Under the pieces are notes generated by a model. It was given only the letters and a program-made list of their open reading frames with translations. It was not told the origin of the DNA and did no database searches. The position numbers were made by a program, and so were the translations under genes. Below are positions 1 to 6,615 of a DNA stretch of 16,708 nucleotides, piece by piece. Positions within the stretch are counted from its first letter, which is position 1. Each line of letters opens with the position of its first letter. Origin of the DNA: a bacterium (GTDB lineage Bacteria > Gemmatimonadota > Gemmatimonadetes > Gemmatimonadales > Gemmatimonadaceae); contig JAJZRK010000053.1 of the NCBI GenBank assembly GCA_021802745.1, positions 1-16,708 of the forward strand, given 5' to 3'.

Positions 1-207
1 ATTCAGGCAGCGCAGCAACGTGCTCTTGCCGCAGCCGGAGGGCCCGATGATGGCCGTGACCCGGCCGGGGACCACGTCCGCGCTCAGGTCGCGCACGACA
101 CGCGTTGCGCCGTAGCCGGCGCTCAATCCGGCAATGCGCATGGACGCCGCCGTGGCCGCGGCCGCCATGCGCGCGACGCCGGCGAGGTCAGCGGTCACGA
201 CGGCCAT
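1..207 (-). CDS. pstB: Phosphate ABC transporter ATP-binding protein PstB (5' part, cut by window edge)
   Basis: ATPase of the high-affinity phosphate importer, acting at the cytoplasmic face of the PstC-PstA channel. Only the first 69 codons lie in the window. They contain the ABC N-terminal strand pattern ([11 protein letters not shown]) and a complete Walker A motif, GPSGCGKST, followed by LLRCLN, which is typical of PstB. The reading frame continues off the left edge, so the Q-loop, signature and Walker B cannot be checked. The start is uncertain. ATG at 207 would overlap the end of pstA by 20 bp; ATGs at 168 and 141 are in frame, and the one at 141 lies right at the conserved ABC core. 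None has a clear Shine-Dalgarno. Its position as last visible gene of a pstSCAB order supports the call; a phoU gene often follows in this family of operons but cannot be seen here. Confidence 0.93.
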   Translation of the reverse strand, partial: MAVVTADLAGVARMAAAATAASMRIAGLSAGYGATRVVRDLSADVVPGRVTAIIGPSGCGKSTLLRCLN

Positions 208-1105
208 GGCGGTGTCGGGTGGCGATGCGCGCCGCGACGCTGAAGGCGAGCGACATCCCGAGGAGCACCAGCGCCCCCGCCCAGGCAAGCGACTGCCACT
301 CGTCGTAGGGACTGATGGCGTAGGTGTAGATCTGCAGGGGAAGTGCGCTCACCGGCTCGCGCAGGGAAAACGACCAGTACTGATTGCCGAAGGCGGTGAA
401 CAACAGGGGCGCCGTCTCGCCCGCAACGCGGGCGAGGGCGACGAGCACCGCCGTGACGATGCCAGGCAGCGCCGTCCGCAAGACGACGTGGATCGCGGCT
501 CGCCAGCGGCTGTAGCCGAGGGCGAGCGCCGTCTCGAAGAGCGAGACAGGGACGAGGAGGAGGAACTCCTCCGTGGCGCGGGCGACGAGCGGCAGCATGA
601 TGACGGCAAGGGCGATGCCGCCGGCCAGCGCCGAGAAATGATGCGCCGGCCTGACGAGAAATTCCCACACGAACACGCCGACGAGGATGGACGGGAGGCC
701 GCTGAGCACCTCGCTGACGAACCGCACCGTGGCCGCGAGCGGACGACCGCGGTGTTCCGCCGCGTACAATCCCGCGCCGACGCCCACGGGGATGCCAAGG
801 GCCGCGGCGATGCCAACGAGCAGCACGGTGCCGGCGACTGCGTTCGCCATCCCGCCGCCGGGCTCGCCCACCGGAGCAGGCAACGCGGTGAAAAATGACG
901 GCGAAAGGGCTTCGGCGCCGCGCCGCAGCAGGTACCAGCCGATGGCAACGAGGGGCACCACCGCCAGCACCGTACCAGCGGTCGCAAGGGCCATCATCAT
1001 GCCCCCCGTCGCCCGACGAGCGCGGATCGGGCGCGTCTGCGGCGCCACCGGCCCGGCGGGCGAAGGTCCGCGTGGCGTTGCGACCGGCGCGACCGCCGGC
1101 ATCAT
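188..1105 (-). CDS. pstA: Phosphate ABC transporter permease PstA
   Basis: Inner-membrane permease that forms the phosphate channel with PstC. The 305-residue protein has a Pro/Arg-rich cytoplasmic N-terminus (about 1-35), a first membrane segment at about 37-60 and further hydrophobic segments at about 88-118, 160-178, 212-228 and 272-292. The permease EAA loop is recognisable at about 191-220 ([16 protein letters not shown] then LPGI), followed by [18 protein letters not shown], typical of PstA. Start: ATG at 1105 overlaps the pstC stop in an ATGA; a second ATG follows immediately, so the true start could be one codon later. The N-terminal extension before the first membrane helix is somewhat long for PstA. 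The 3' end overlaps the longest pstB reading frame by 20 bp. Translational coupling to pstC is likely. Confidence 0.95.
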   Translation of the reverse strand: MMPAVAPVATPRGPSPAGPVAPQTRPIRARRATGGMMMALATAGTVLAVVPLVAIGWYLLRRGAEALSPSFFTALPAPVGEPGGGMANAVAGTVLLVGIAAALGIPVGVGAGLYAAEHRGRPLAATVRFVSEVLSGLPSILVGVFVWEFLVRPAHHFSALAGGIALAVIMLPLVARATEEFLLLVPVSLFETALALGYSRWRAAIHVVLRTALPGIVTAVLVALARVAGETAPLLFTAFGNQYWSFSLREPVSALPLQIYTYAISPYDEWQSLAWAGALVLLGMSLAFSVAARIATRHRHGRRDR

Positions 1106-2034
1106 GCGGCACCCTGGCGCCGCACGCGCCAGACGAGCGCGCGCGCGATGGTATTGACGACGAGGGTCACGGCAAGCAGCACGGCACCGGCGGCCATGAG
1201 GGCGGAGAGATGGAGGTCGGCCGTCGCTTCCGCGAATTCGTTGGCGATCAGCGATGCGAGCGTGTAGCCGGGCGCGAACAGCGATGCCGACAACTCGTGC
1301 CGGTTCCCGATGACCATCGTGACCGCCATCGTCTCGCCGAGCGCTCGGCCGAGGCCGAGGATGACGCCGCCGCCGATGCCCGATCTCGCGTACGGCAGGA
1401 CCGCGTGACGGATGACCTCCCACCGTGTGGCACCCAGCGCGAGCGCCGCCTCTCGCTGGGCATTGGGCACCGCCGCAAGCACCTCCCGGGTGACGGCGGC
1501 GATGAAGGGCAGCACCATGATGGCGAGCAGAAGCGACGCGGCCAGCATGGACGGACCATAGGCGGGCCCGGAGAAGAACACCGTGTCGCCGAGCCGGAGG
1601 TCGTCGGCGAGGAACGGCATGACCGACTCGCGCAGCCAGGGAACGAGCACGAACAGGCCCCACAGGCCATAGATGACGCTGGGGATCGCGGCGAGCAGGT
1701 CGAGCAGGAACTCGAGCAGGCGGCGCAACCAGGCCGGCGCCAGTTCGGCGGTGAAGATCGCGGCCGCCATCGCCAGCGGTGTGGCGACGACCAGGGCGAG
1801 CCCCGAGGAGAGCAGCGTGCCGAAGATGGCGGGCGCCACGCCGAAGACGCCGCGCACCGCGTCCCACTCGCTGGTGGTCACGAACCCGAGCCGAAACGTG
1901 CGCAGGGCCGGCCAGGCGGCGATCCCGATCTCCAGCGCAACGATCAGGAGCACCGCGGGGATGCTGACGGCGCACGCCGTGGTCAGGACGCGATAGACGC
2001 GGTCGCCCGTGGGCGATTCATGCAACGTGGGCAC
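1102..2034 (-). CDS. pstC: Phosphate ABC transporter permease PstC
   Basis: Second permease of the Pi importer, in the inner membrane. The 310-residue product shows a first membrane helix at about 18-40, a short periplasmic stretch (about 41-68), then helices at about 69-95, 108-133, 160-182, 217-240 and 275-297. The EAA loop is at about 195-214 (EAALALGATRWEVIRHAVLP), followed by GGGVILGLGRALGETMAV, which is characteristic of PstC. Start: GTG at 2034, preceded about 10 nt upstream by AGGAAG, a reasonable Shine-Dalgarno. No other in-frame ATG is available upstream; an ATG at 2080 is out of frame. The stop overlaps the pstA start (ATGA). It is separated from pstS by 149 bp, much more than the other junctions in the operon. 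Confidence 0.96.
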   Translation of the reverse strand: MPTLHESPTGDRVYRVLTTACAVSIPAVLLIVALEIGIAAWPALRTFRLGFVTTSEWDAVRGVFGVAPAIFGTLLSSGLALVVATPLAMAAAIFTAELAPAWLRRLLEFLLDLLAAIPSVIYGLWGLFVLVPWLRESVMPFLADDLRLGDTVFFSGPAYGPSMLAASLLLAIMVLPFIAAVTREVLAAVPNAQREAALALGATRWEVIRHAVLPYARSGIGGGVILGLGRALGETMAVTMVIGNRHELSASLFAPGYTLASLIANEFAEATADLHLSALMAAGAVLLAVTLVVNTIARALVWRVRRQGAA

Positions 2035-2156
2035 GGCCGAGCGACTTCCTGAAAGCGGTGGTGACAGCGGCGCTCGTCATCGGCCGCCCCTACCAAGCTA
2101 CCGTCACGCGGCACGTCCGCGCGGCGCCGGAGTGTACCGACGCCGTCACGGTCATT

Positions 2157-2176
2157 CGCTCGCGCGCTGACGAGCG
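2157..2176 (-). promoter_or_regulatory. Small hairpin just after pstS (pstS-pstC gap)
   Basis: CGCTCG and CGAGCG form a 6-bp perfect stem around an 8-nt loop, starting 7 nt after the pstS stop in the direction of transcription. There is no following U-tract, so it is not a classical intrinsic terminator. In other bacteria a hairpin in this position can stabilise the pstS part of the message, giving more binding protein than permease. That role is inferred here. In GC-rich DNA a stem this short can occur by chance. Confidence 0.25.
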
Positions 2177-2183
2177 CACCCGG

Positions 2184-3218
2184 CTACTTGGCGGGCGCGA
2201 TGCCGTCCACCATCCGGAGCAGAGTCGGGACGACGGCGGGCGGGAGCGGCGCGTAGTACAGCGCGGGGACCGCCTTCTGCCCCGTGGTGAGGGCAAAGCG
2301 CAGGAAGTCGGCGACCTTCGTCGCCTTGGCCGCGTTGCCGTTCTTCGCATCCACGAGCACCCAGGTGTACGAGGCGATGGGGTACGCCCCCTTGCCTGGC
2401 GCGTTGACGATGGACACGCGCGTTTCGCCGCCCGTGATCGTCTTCACCGCGCCGCCCGCCGCGGCGCCGATGGACGCCGAGCTCGCGGTCACGAAGGCCC
2501 CATCCCTGTTCTGGATGTCGGCATAGGCCAGGCGGTTCTGCTTGGCGTACGTGAGCTCGATGTACCCGATGGCGCCCGCGATCTGTCGCACTTGGCCGGA
2601 CACGCCCTCGTTGCCCTTGCCGCCCAAGCCGACGGGCCATGACAGCGACATCCCGCGCCCCGGGCCCTTGGCCCAGGCGGGGCTCACCGTCGAGAGGTAG
2701 TCCGAGAAGACGTAGGTGGTGCCGCTGCCGTCCGCGCGATAGACCACCAGGATGCTGCGGTTCGGGAGCTTGGCCAGGGGATTCAGCGCCACGATGCGCG
2801 AGTCGTTCCACTTGGTGATGCGGCCCTGGAAGATGTCAGCCAGCACCGGGCCGGAGAGGCGCAGCGTCGCCGTCACGCCGGGCAGGTTGTACGCGGCCAC
2901 GACCCCACCAACCACCGTCGGAATGTGCAGGATGCGCCGGTCGCCAAGGCGTGCCAGCTCGGCGTCCGGCACCGGCGCGTCCGATGCGCCAAAGTCCACC
3001 GTGCGCTCCGACAACTGGCGCACGCCGCCGCCCGACCCGATCGACTGATAGTTGATGCGGAGCCCGGTCTTGGCGACGTAATCGGAGATCCAGCGGGAAT
3101 AGATGGGATACGCGAACGTCGCCCCGGCGCCCGTCAGGTCAACGGACTGGGCGACGAGCGGCGACACCCCGAGGGTGGCGGCGACAATGAGCGGGAGGGC
3201 GCGAGCGCGCACGTGCAT
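2184..3218 (-). CDS. pstS: Phosphate-binding protein PstS
   Basis: Exported substrate-binding protein that captures Pi and delivers it to PstCA. The 344-residue protein begins with a basic stretch and hydrophobic core, then a likely signal peptidase site near VAQ-SV (about 24). There is no lipobox, so it is probably soluble. Ligand-site motifs of the PstS family are present: GAGATFAYP (about 30-38), SIGSGGGVRQL (about 59-69), DFGASDAP (about 75-82) and RADGSGTT (about 161-168). Length is usual for PstS. Start choice: the ATG at 3218 directly abuts GGAG, which is too close for ribosome binding. The in-frame GTG two codons later (3212) sits 6 nt from that GGAG and may be the real start. It is transcribed downstream of phoR after a 144-bp gap that probably holds its promoter. 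Confidence 0.96.
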   Translation of the reverse strand: MHVRARALPLIVAATLGVSPLVAQSVDLTGAGATFAYPIYSRWISDYVAKTGLRINYQSIGSGGGVRQLSERTVDFGASDAPVPDAELARLGDRRILHIPTVVGGVVAAYNLPGVTATLRLSGPVLADIFQGRITKWNDSRIVALNPLAKLPNRSILVVYRADGSGTTYVFSDYLSTVSPAWAKGPGRGMSLSWPVGLGGKGNEGVSGQVRQIAGAIGYIELTYAKQNRLAYADIQNRDGAFVTASSASIGAAAGGAVKTITGGETRVSIVNAPGKGAYPIASYTWVLVDAKNGNAAKATKVADFLRFALTTGQKAVPALYYAPLPPAVVPTLLRMVDGIAPAK

Positions 3219-3256
3219 CTCCGGTGAAAGCGTTCTGGTCAGGCCGCGATGGCAGC

Positions 3257-3295
3257 CCGGGACTGCTTAGGAAGAAAGTCTCCGACTGGTCCCGG
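3257..3295 (-). promoter_or_regulatory. Leader hairpin upstream of pstS
   Basis: CCGGGAC (3257-3263) and GTCCCGG (3289-3295) are perfect 7-bp inverted arms around a 25-nt loop, in the phoR-pstS gap 39 nt before the pstS ATG. It could be a phoR terminator without a U-tract, a structured pstS leader, or an operator. The sequence does not decide between these. Confidence 0.3.
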
Positions 3296-3304
3296 CACAG
3301 TCTC

Positions 3305-3326
3305 TCTTCTGCAACAATGCCGTAAC
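3305..3326 (-). promoter_or_regulatory. Possible Pho-box-like direct repeat upstream of pstS
   Basis: On the minus strand GTTAC and GTTGC stand exactly 11 bp apart (GTTACGGCATT then GTTGCAGAAGA). Eleven-bp spacing of TGTCA/GTTAC-like half-sites is the known architecture of PhoB/PhoP operators, and a phoB gene is adjacent. The half-sites match the E. coli consensus only partly and only two repeats are visible, so this is a candidate operator about 90 bp before the pstS start. Confidence 0.3.
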
Positions 3327-3362
3327 GCCGGGGGCACGCGCAATAGGCCTGCTCGTCGGTGG

Positions 3363-5090
3363 CTATGACTCCGCGGCCGAACCCGTATCGTCGGGCAGCC
3401 GGAAGCTGATCGTCGTCCCTCGATCCACGGCTGATTCGGCCACGACCCGCCCGCCGTGCGCTTCTACCAGGTGCTTGACGATGGAGAGGCCAAGGCCGGT
3501 GCCGCCCTGTTCGCGGGAGCGGGCCGGATCCACGCGGTAAAACCGTTCGAAGATGCGCGGCAGATGCTCGGCGCCGATGCCGCAGCCGGTGTCGGTCACG
3601 CTCACGCGAACCCCATCTCCGTCGCGGCGGGCCTGCACCGCCACGCCCCCATGCGTCGTGTGGCGCACGGCGTTCTCGACGAGATTCTTCATGATCTGCC
3701 GCAAGGCGAGGGGGTCGGCAAAGACGGTGCGCGCGTCGGGATCGAGTCGGACGTCGAGCACAATGCCTTTGCGATCTGCACTCGCGCGCGCGGCGCTCAC
3801 ATCCTCGGCGACGATTTCGGCGAGGTCAATCTCGTGCGGATCCGGCACCCATCCACCGGACTCGATGCGCGACAGGTCGAGGAGATCGTCCACGAGCCGC
3901 TGCATGCGTCGTGTGTGCGTCGCGATGCTCTCGGCGAACTGCCGCCGAATGTCCGGAGGGGGATCGTCGTCGGCGAGGGTCTCGGCAAAGCCCCGCACCA
4001 CGGTGAGCGGCGTCTTGAGTTCGTGCGACACGTTGGCGACGAAGTCGCGACGCACCGTCTCGAGCCGACGCAGGCGCGTCAGGTCGAGGAGTGCGAGCAC
4101 GGCGCCGCCCACCTGCGCCAGCGGACGGGCGGAGACGTTGTAGACCCGGCCGACGATCGTCACCTCGGCATCGCGCGTCGTGTCGCCGCGCATGGCGCCG
4201 GCAATCGTCTCGCGGAGCAGGCGGTCGCGCGGCAGCAACTCGTCGCCGAACGGCAGCGGGGCGCGCAGGCCCAGCATCAGCCGCGCCGTCTCGTTGATGC
4301 GCACCACCTGATGCCGGGAGTCTATCACGAGGATTCCTTCGTTGAGCGACTCGGCAAGCTCGCGCAGCAGCGTCTCCTCGGTCCGCAGGGCCTCGAGGCG
4401 CGTGCTCAGTTGCTCGGCGAGCTGGCTGATGGCGATGGCGAGATCGCCCACCTCGCCCGGTGCGGCGCGTGCCGGTCGCCGGCTGAAGTCGCCCGCTGCG
4501 AGCGCGCGCGCCACGCCGCGCAGTTCGACGACCGGCTTCGACACGGTCTGGGCGAAGAACCACGACAGCAGGGCCGCGACGAGCACCGCCACCAAACCGG
4601 CGAACGCCACGTCGCGCCGGGCCGCGCCGAGAATTGCACTGAGCGACGTCGTGGAGAGCGAAACTCGCGCATACCCCCCCGGCGCCCGCACCGCGACGTA
4701 GAGTTCCTCGTCACCCGCCGACGGACTCCGCCGGCGGGAGGTGCCGATGCCGGCGTTGCCACGTGCCTCGGCGATCTCCGGCCGACGGAAGTGGTTCTCG
4801 AGGTTGGTCAGCTGGTCGCCGTCGAACTCCGAGTCGCCGCGAACGACACCCGACGAGTCCACGAGGGTCACGCGATGCCCCGTCATCGCCCCCAGCGCAT
4901 TGGCCAGGGAGTCGGCATCGCGGCCTGGCGTCCACAACACCGCGATCAATCGCGCTTCGCTCGCCAGGCGCTGGGCGGTCTCCTCCGTGAGCCGCACCCC
5001 GAGCGACCGGTCCACTGCAATGATCAGAAAGAGCACCATGAGCCCCACGACGCTCAGGGCCCCGAGGAGCAGCCGATGGGTGAGTCTCAC
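3363..5090 (-). CDS. phoR: Phosphate-regulon sensor histidine kinase, PhoR type
   Basis: Membrane sensor kinase that should phosphorylate the adjacent PhoB-like regulator. The 575-residue layout is: TM1 about 8-27; extracytoplasmic domain about 28-157; TM2 about 160-181; HAMP about 182-234; PAS domain about 240-335 (LNEGILVIDSRHQVVRINETA); HisKA with H356 in VSHELKTPL; and HATPase with N-box N473, G1 DTGCGIG (500-506) and G2 GGTGLGLS (529-536). All catalytic boxes are intact. A sizeable extracytoplasmic domain plus HAMP and PAS matches long PhoR kinases rather than short ones like E. coli PhoR. Start: GTG at 5090 overlaps the phoB stop (GTGA). Its immediate place between phoB and pstS supports the Pho assignment; the signal sensed is inferred, probably via the Pst complex. 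The stop is TAG at 3363. Confidence 0.9.
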   Translation of the reverse strand: MRLTHRLLLGALSVVGLMVLFLIIAVDRSLGVRLTEETAQRLASEARLIAVLWTPGRDADSLANALGAMTGHRVTLVDSSGVVRGDSEFDGDQLTNLENHFRRPEIAEARGNAGIGTSRRRSPSAGDEELYVAVRAPGGYARVSLSTTSLSAILGAARRDVAFAGLVAVLVAALLSWFFAQTVSKPVVELRGVARALAAGDFSRRPARAAPGEVGDLAIAISQLAEQLSTRLEALRTEETLLRELAESLNEGILVIDSRHQVVRINETARLMLGLRAPLPFGDELLPRDRLLRETIAGAMRGDTTRDAEVTIVGRVYNVSARPLAQVGGAVLALLDLTRLRRLETVRRDFVANVSHELKTPLTVVRGFAETLADDDPPPDIRRQFAESIATHTRRMQRLVDDLLDLSRIESGGWVPDPHEIDLAEIVAEDVSAARASADRKGIVLDVRLDPDARTVFADPLALRQIMKNLVENAVRHTTHGGVAVQARRDGDGVRVSVTDTGCGIGAEHLPRIFERFYRVDPARSREQGGTGLGLSIVKHLVEAHGGRVVAESAVDRGTTISFRLPDDTGSAAES

Positions 5091-5794
5091 GCGTCGCGCG
5101 TCGCGCGGAGCCGATACCCGAAGCCGCGCACCGTTTCGATCAGGTCTCCGGCAGACTCGAGCTTGGTCCGGAGCCGCTGCACGTGCATATCCACCGTGCG
5201 AGTCTGGATGTCCGGCGCGGCTTCCCAGACGCTCTCGAGCAGCTGCGCCCGTCCCTGCACCCGCCCTCGCCGTTCCGCGAGCAGGAGCAGGAGCTTGTAT
5301 TCGGTGGGGGTGAGATCCACGTCCTTGCCGCGCACCGTCACCTTGTGCGCCGCCCGGTCGATCAGCATCGAACCGACGGTCAGCAGCTCCCCGGCCGCGG
5401 GGGCCGCCGCCGAGCGCCGCAGAATGGCGCGCACCCGCAGCACGAGTTCCTGCGGGCTGAACGGCTTGGTGAGATAATCGTCGGCGCCGAGCGACAGGCC
5501 CTTGATCCGGTCGGGCTCTTCCTTGCGCGCCGTCAGCATCAGGACCGCGATGCTGGCGGTGGCTTCGTCGGCGCGTAGCTGCTCGAGCACCTCGAAGCCA
5601 GAAAGTCCCGGCAGCATGAGGTCGAGCACGATCAACGACGGGCGTTCACGCCGGGCCGTGGCGAGTGCGTCGCTGCCATTTGCGGCCGACGAGACCCGGT
5701 AGCCTTCCTTGGCGAGGTGGTAGACGACGAGCGCGACGATATCCGGCTCGTCATCCACGACGAGAATGCGTTCGCGCTGCTTGGCGTCGGTCAC
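5087..5794 (-). CDS. phoB: Phosphate-regulon response regulator, PhoB type (OmpR family)
   Basis: Cytoplasmic DNA-binding response regulator. The 235-residue protein has a receiver domain (about 8-125) with acidic pair D14/D15, phosphoacceptor D58 (VLDLMLPG), T88 and K110 (LTKPFSP). An OmpR-type winged helix follows at about 133-231, with LTPTEYKLL before the recognition helix region (TVDMHVQRLRTKL) and the terminal wing ETVRGFGYRL. Length is standard for PhoB. The GTG start at 5794 overlaps the udk stop (GTGA), and its own stop overlaps the phoR GTG the same way. It should therefore be made in fixed proportion with both neighbours. The Pho assignment rests on subfamily resemblance and on adjacency to phoR and pst; other OmpR-family regulators share the same domains. 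Confidence 0.9.
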   Translation of the reverse strand: MTDAKQRERILVVDDEPDIVALVVYHLAKEGYRVSSAANGSDALATARRERPSLIVLDLMLPGLSGFEVLEQLRADEATASIAVLMLTARKEEPDRIKGLSLGADDYLTKPFSPQELVLRVRAILRRSAAAPAAGELLTVGSMLIDRAAHKVTVRGKDVDLTPTEYKLLLLLAERRGRVQGRAQLLESVWEAAPDIQTRTVDMHVQRLRTKLESAGDLIETVRGFGYRLRATRDA

Positions 5795-6414
5795 GAAGGT
5801 TGCTCCTGTAGCCGGCGTAGAATAGTGGCGATGATGAGGTCGATGGCGACGGTGTTGTGGCCACCGCGCGGCACCACCAGGTCTGCATACCGCTTGCTGG
5901 GCTCCACGAATTGCAGGTGCATTGGCTGCACTGTCGTGAGGTACTGGTCGAGGATCTCGTCGAGCGGACGCCCGCGCACCCGCATGTCGCGCCGAATGCG
6001 CCGGATGAGCCGTTCGTCCGCGTCGGTGTCCACGAACACCTTCACATCGCAGCGGTCGCGCACGCGCCCATCGACAAAGAGCAGAATGCCGTCGATGACG
6101 ATGACATCGGCGGGCGCCACCGTCCTGCTCTCCTCCGCGCGCAAATGCCGCACGAAGTCATACACGGGCTTCTCAATCGGAACGCGCGCCCCCAGTTGCT
6201 CCAGGTGCGTGACGAGCAGGTCCATGTCGAACGAGTCCGGGTGATCCCAGTTCACCTTGCGGCGCTCGTCGAGCGTGAGGTGTTCGAAGTTCCGGTAGTA
6301 CGCGTCCATGTCAATGAACGCGACCGACGCGGGCAACGCCTCGGCAATGCGCTTGGCCACGGTAGACTTGCCCGAACCCGTGCCCCCCGCGATGCCGATG
6401 ATAAGTGGCTTCAT
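5791..6414 (-). CDS. udk: Uridine kinase
   Basis: Cytosolic pyrimidine salvage enzyme: uridine or cytidine plus NTP gives UMP or CMP. The 207-residue product has a P-loop near the N-terminus (GGTGSGKST, 10-18), the uridine kinase substrate strand IDMDAYY (34-40), the family signature NWDHPDSFD (55-63), PVYDF (83-87), VIDGILLF (106-113) and the lid-region arginines RRIRRDMRVRGR (138-149). Length matches bacterial Udk. The ATG at 6414 was chosen because the P-loop strand begins right after it; a GTG or ATG 14 codons upstream would add a non-conserved tail. It is the first gene of a udk-phoB-phoR unit, an unusual partner for a two-component system. It is divergent from the nucleotidase operon, whose activity could supply its uridine. 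Confidence 0.95.
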   Translation of the reverse strand: MKPLIIGIAGGTGSGKSTVAKRIAEALPASVAFIDMDAYYRNFEHLTLDERRKVNWDHPDSFDMDLLVTHLEQLGARVPIEKPVYDFVRHLRAEESRTVAPADVIVIDGILLFVDGRVRDRCDVKVFVDTDADERLIRRIRRDMRVRGRPLDEILDQYLTTVQPMHLQFVEPSKRYADLVVPRGGHNTVAIDLIIATILRRLQEQPS

Positions 6415-6491
6415 TTCAGGTTGGTGGTCGGGACGTCGAGTACAGGATGCCCGCACGATGCGCGGTACGTAAGTGCCAATGAGGTAAAGGA

Positions 6492-6520
6492 ATTGTATCT
6501 GAAACGCACAGAGGCGGCCA
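6492..6520 (-). promoter_or_regulatory. Candidate promoter for udk-phoB-phoR
   Basis: On the minus strand TACAAT (6497-6492) is a good -10 hexamer. About 17 bp upstream lies TGGCCG, which is only a weak -35. A transcript would start near 6485 and carry about a 70-nt leader before the udk ATG. It lies in the 201-bp divergent gap, where AT-rich hexamers are scarce, which favours the call slightly. Confidence 0.3.
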
Positions 6521-6601
6521 TCCGAAGTGCCCCCGCAGGGCGGACAGGCGGTGACCGTGGACAGCGACCCACCGCACCGCTCCCCCCTCGGCCCCTCCCT
6601 C

Positions 6602-6607
6602 TATAGT
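6602..6607 (+). promoter_or_regulatory. Candidate -10 element giving a leaderless nucleotidase mRNA
   Basis: TATAGT matches five of six bases of the -10 consensus and ends 8 nt before the ATG at 6616, so transcription would begin at or just before the start codon. No Shine-Dalgarno is visible upstream of this ATG, consistent with leaderless translation. No convincing -35 is present, so support is modest. Confidence 0.3.
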
Positions 6608-6615
6608 TTTCTTCC

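Noticed and set aside
895..2052. 385-codon plus-strand open frame across pstA and pstC
   Set aside because: Its product is a highly charged Arg/Asp/Gly-rich sequence, a shadow of the membrane protein genes on the other strand.
2035..2183. Additional small gene in the pstS-pstC gap
   Set aside because: No frame with a start, Shine-Dalgarno and recognisable product; an ATG at 2080 on the minus strand is out of frame with pstC and soon stops.
3456..5477. 673-codon open frame on the plus strand, antisense to phoR and phoB
   Set aside because: Spans two genes with intact catalytic motifs on the minus strand; its own translation is compositionally odd and without motifs.
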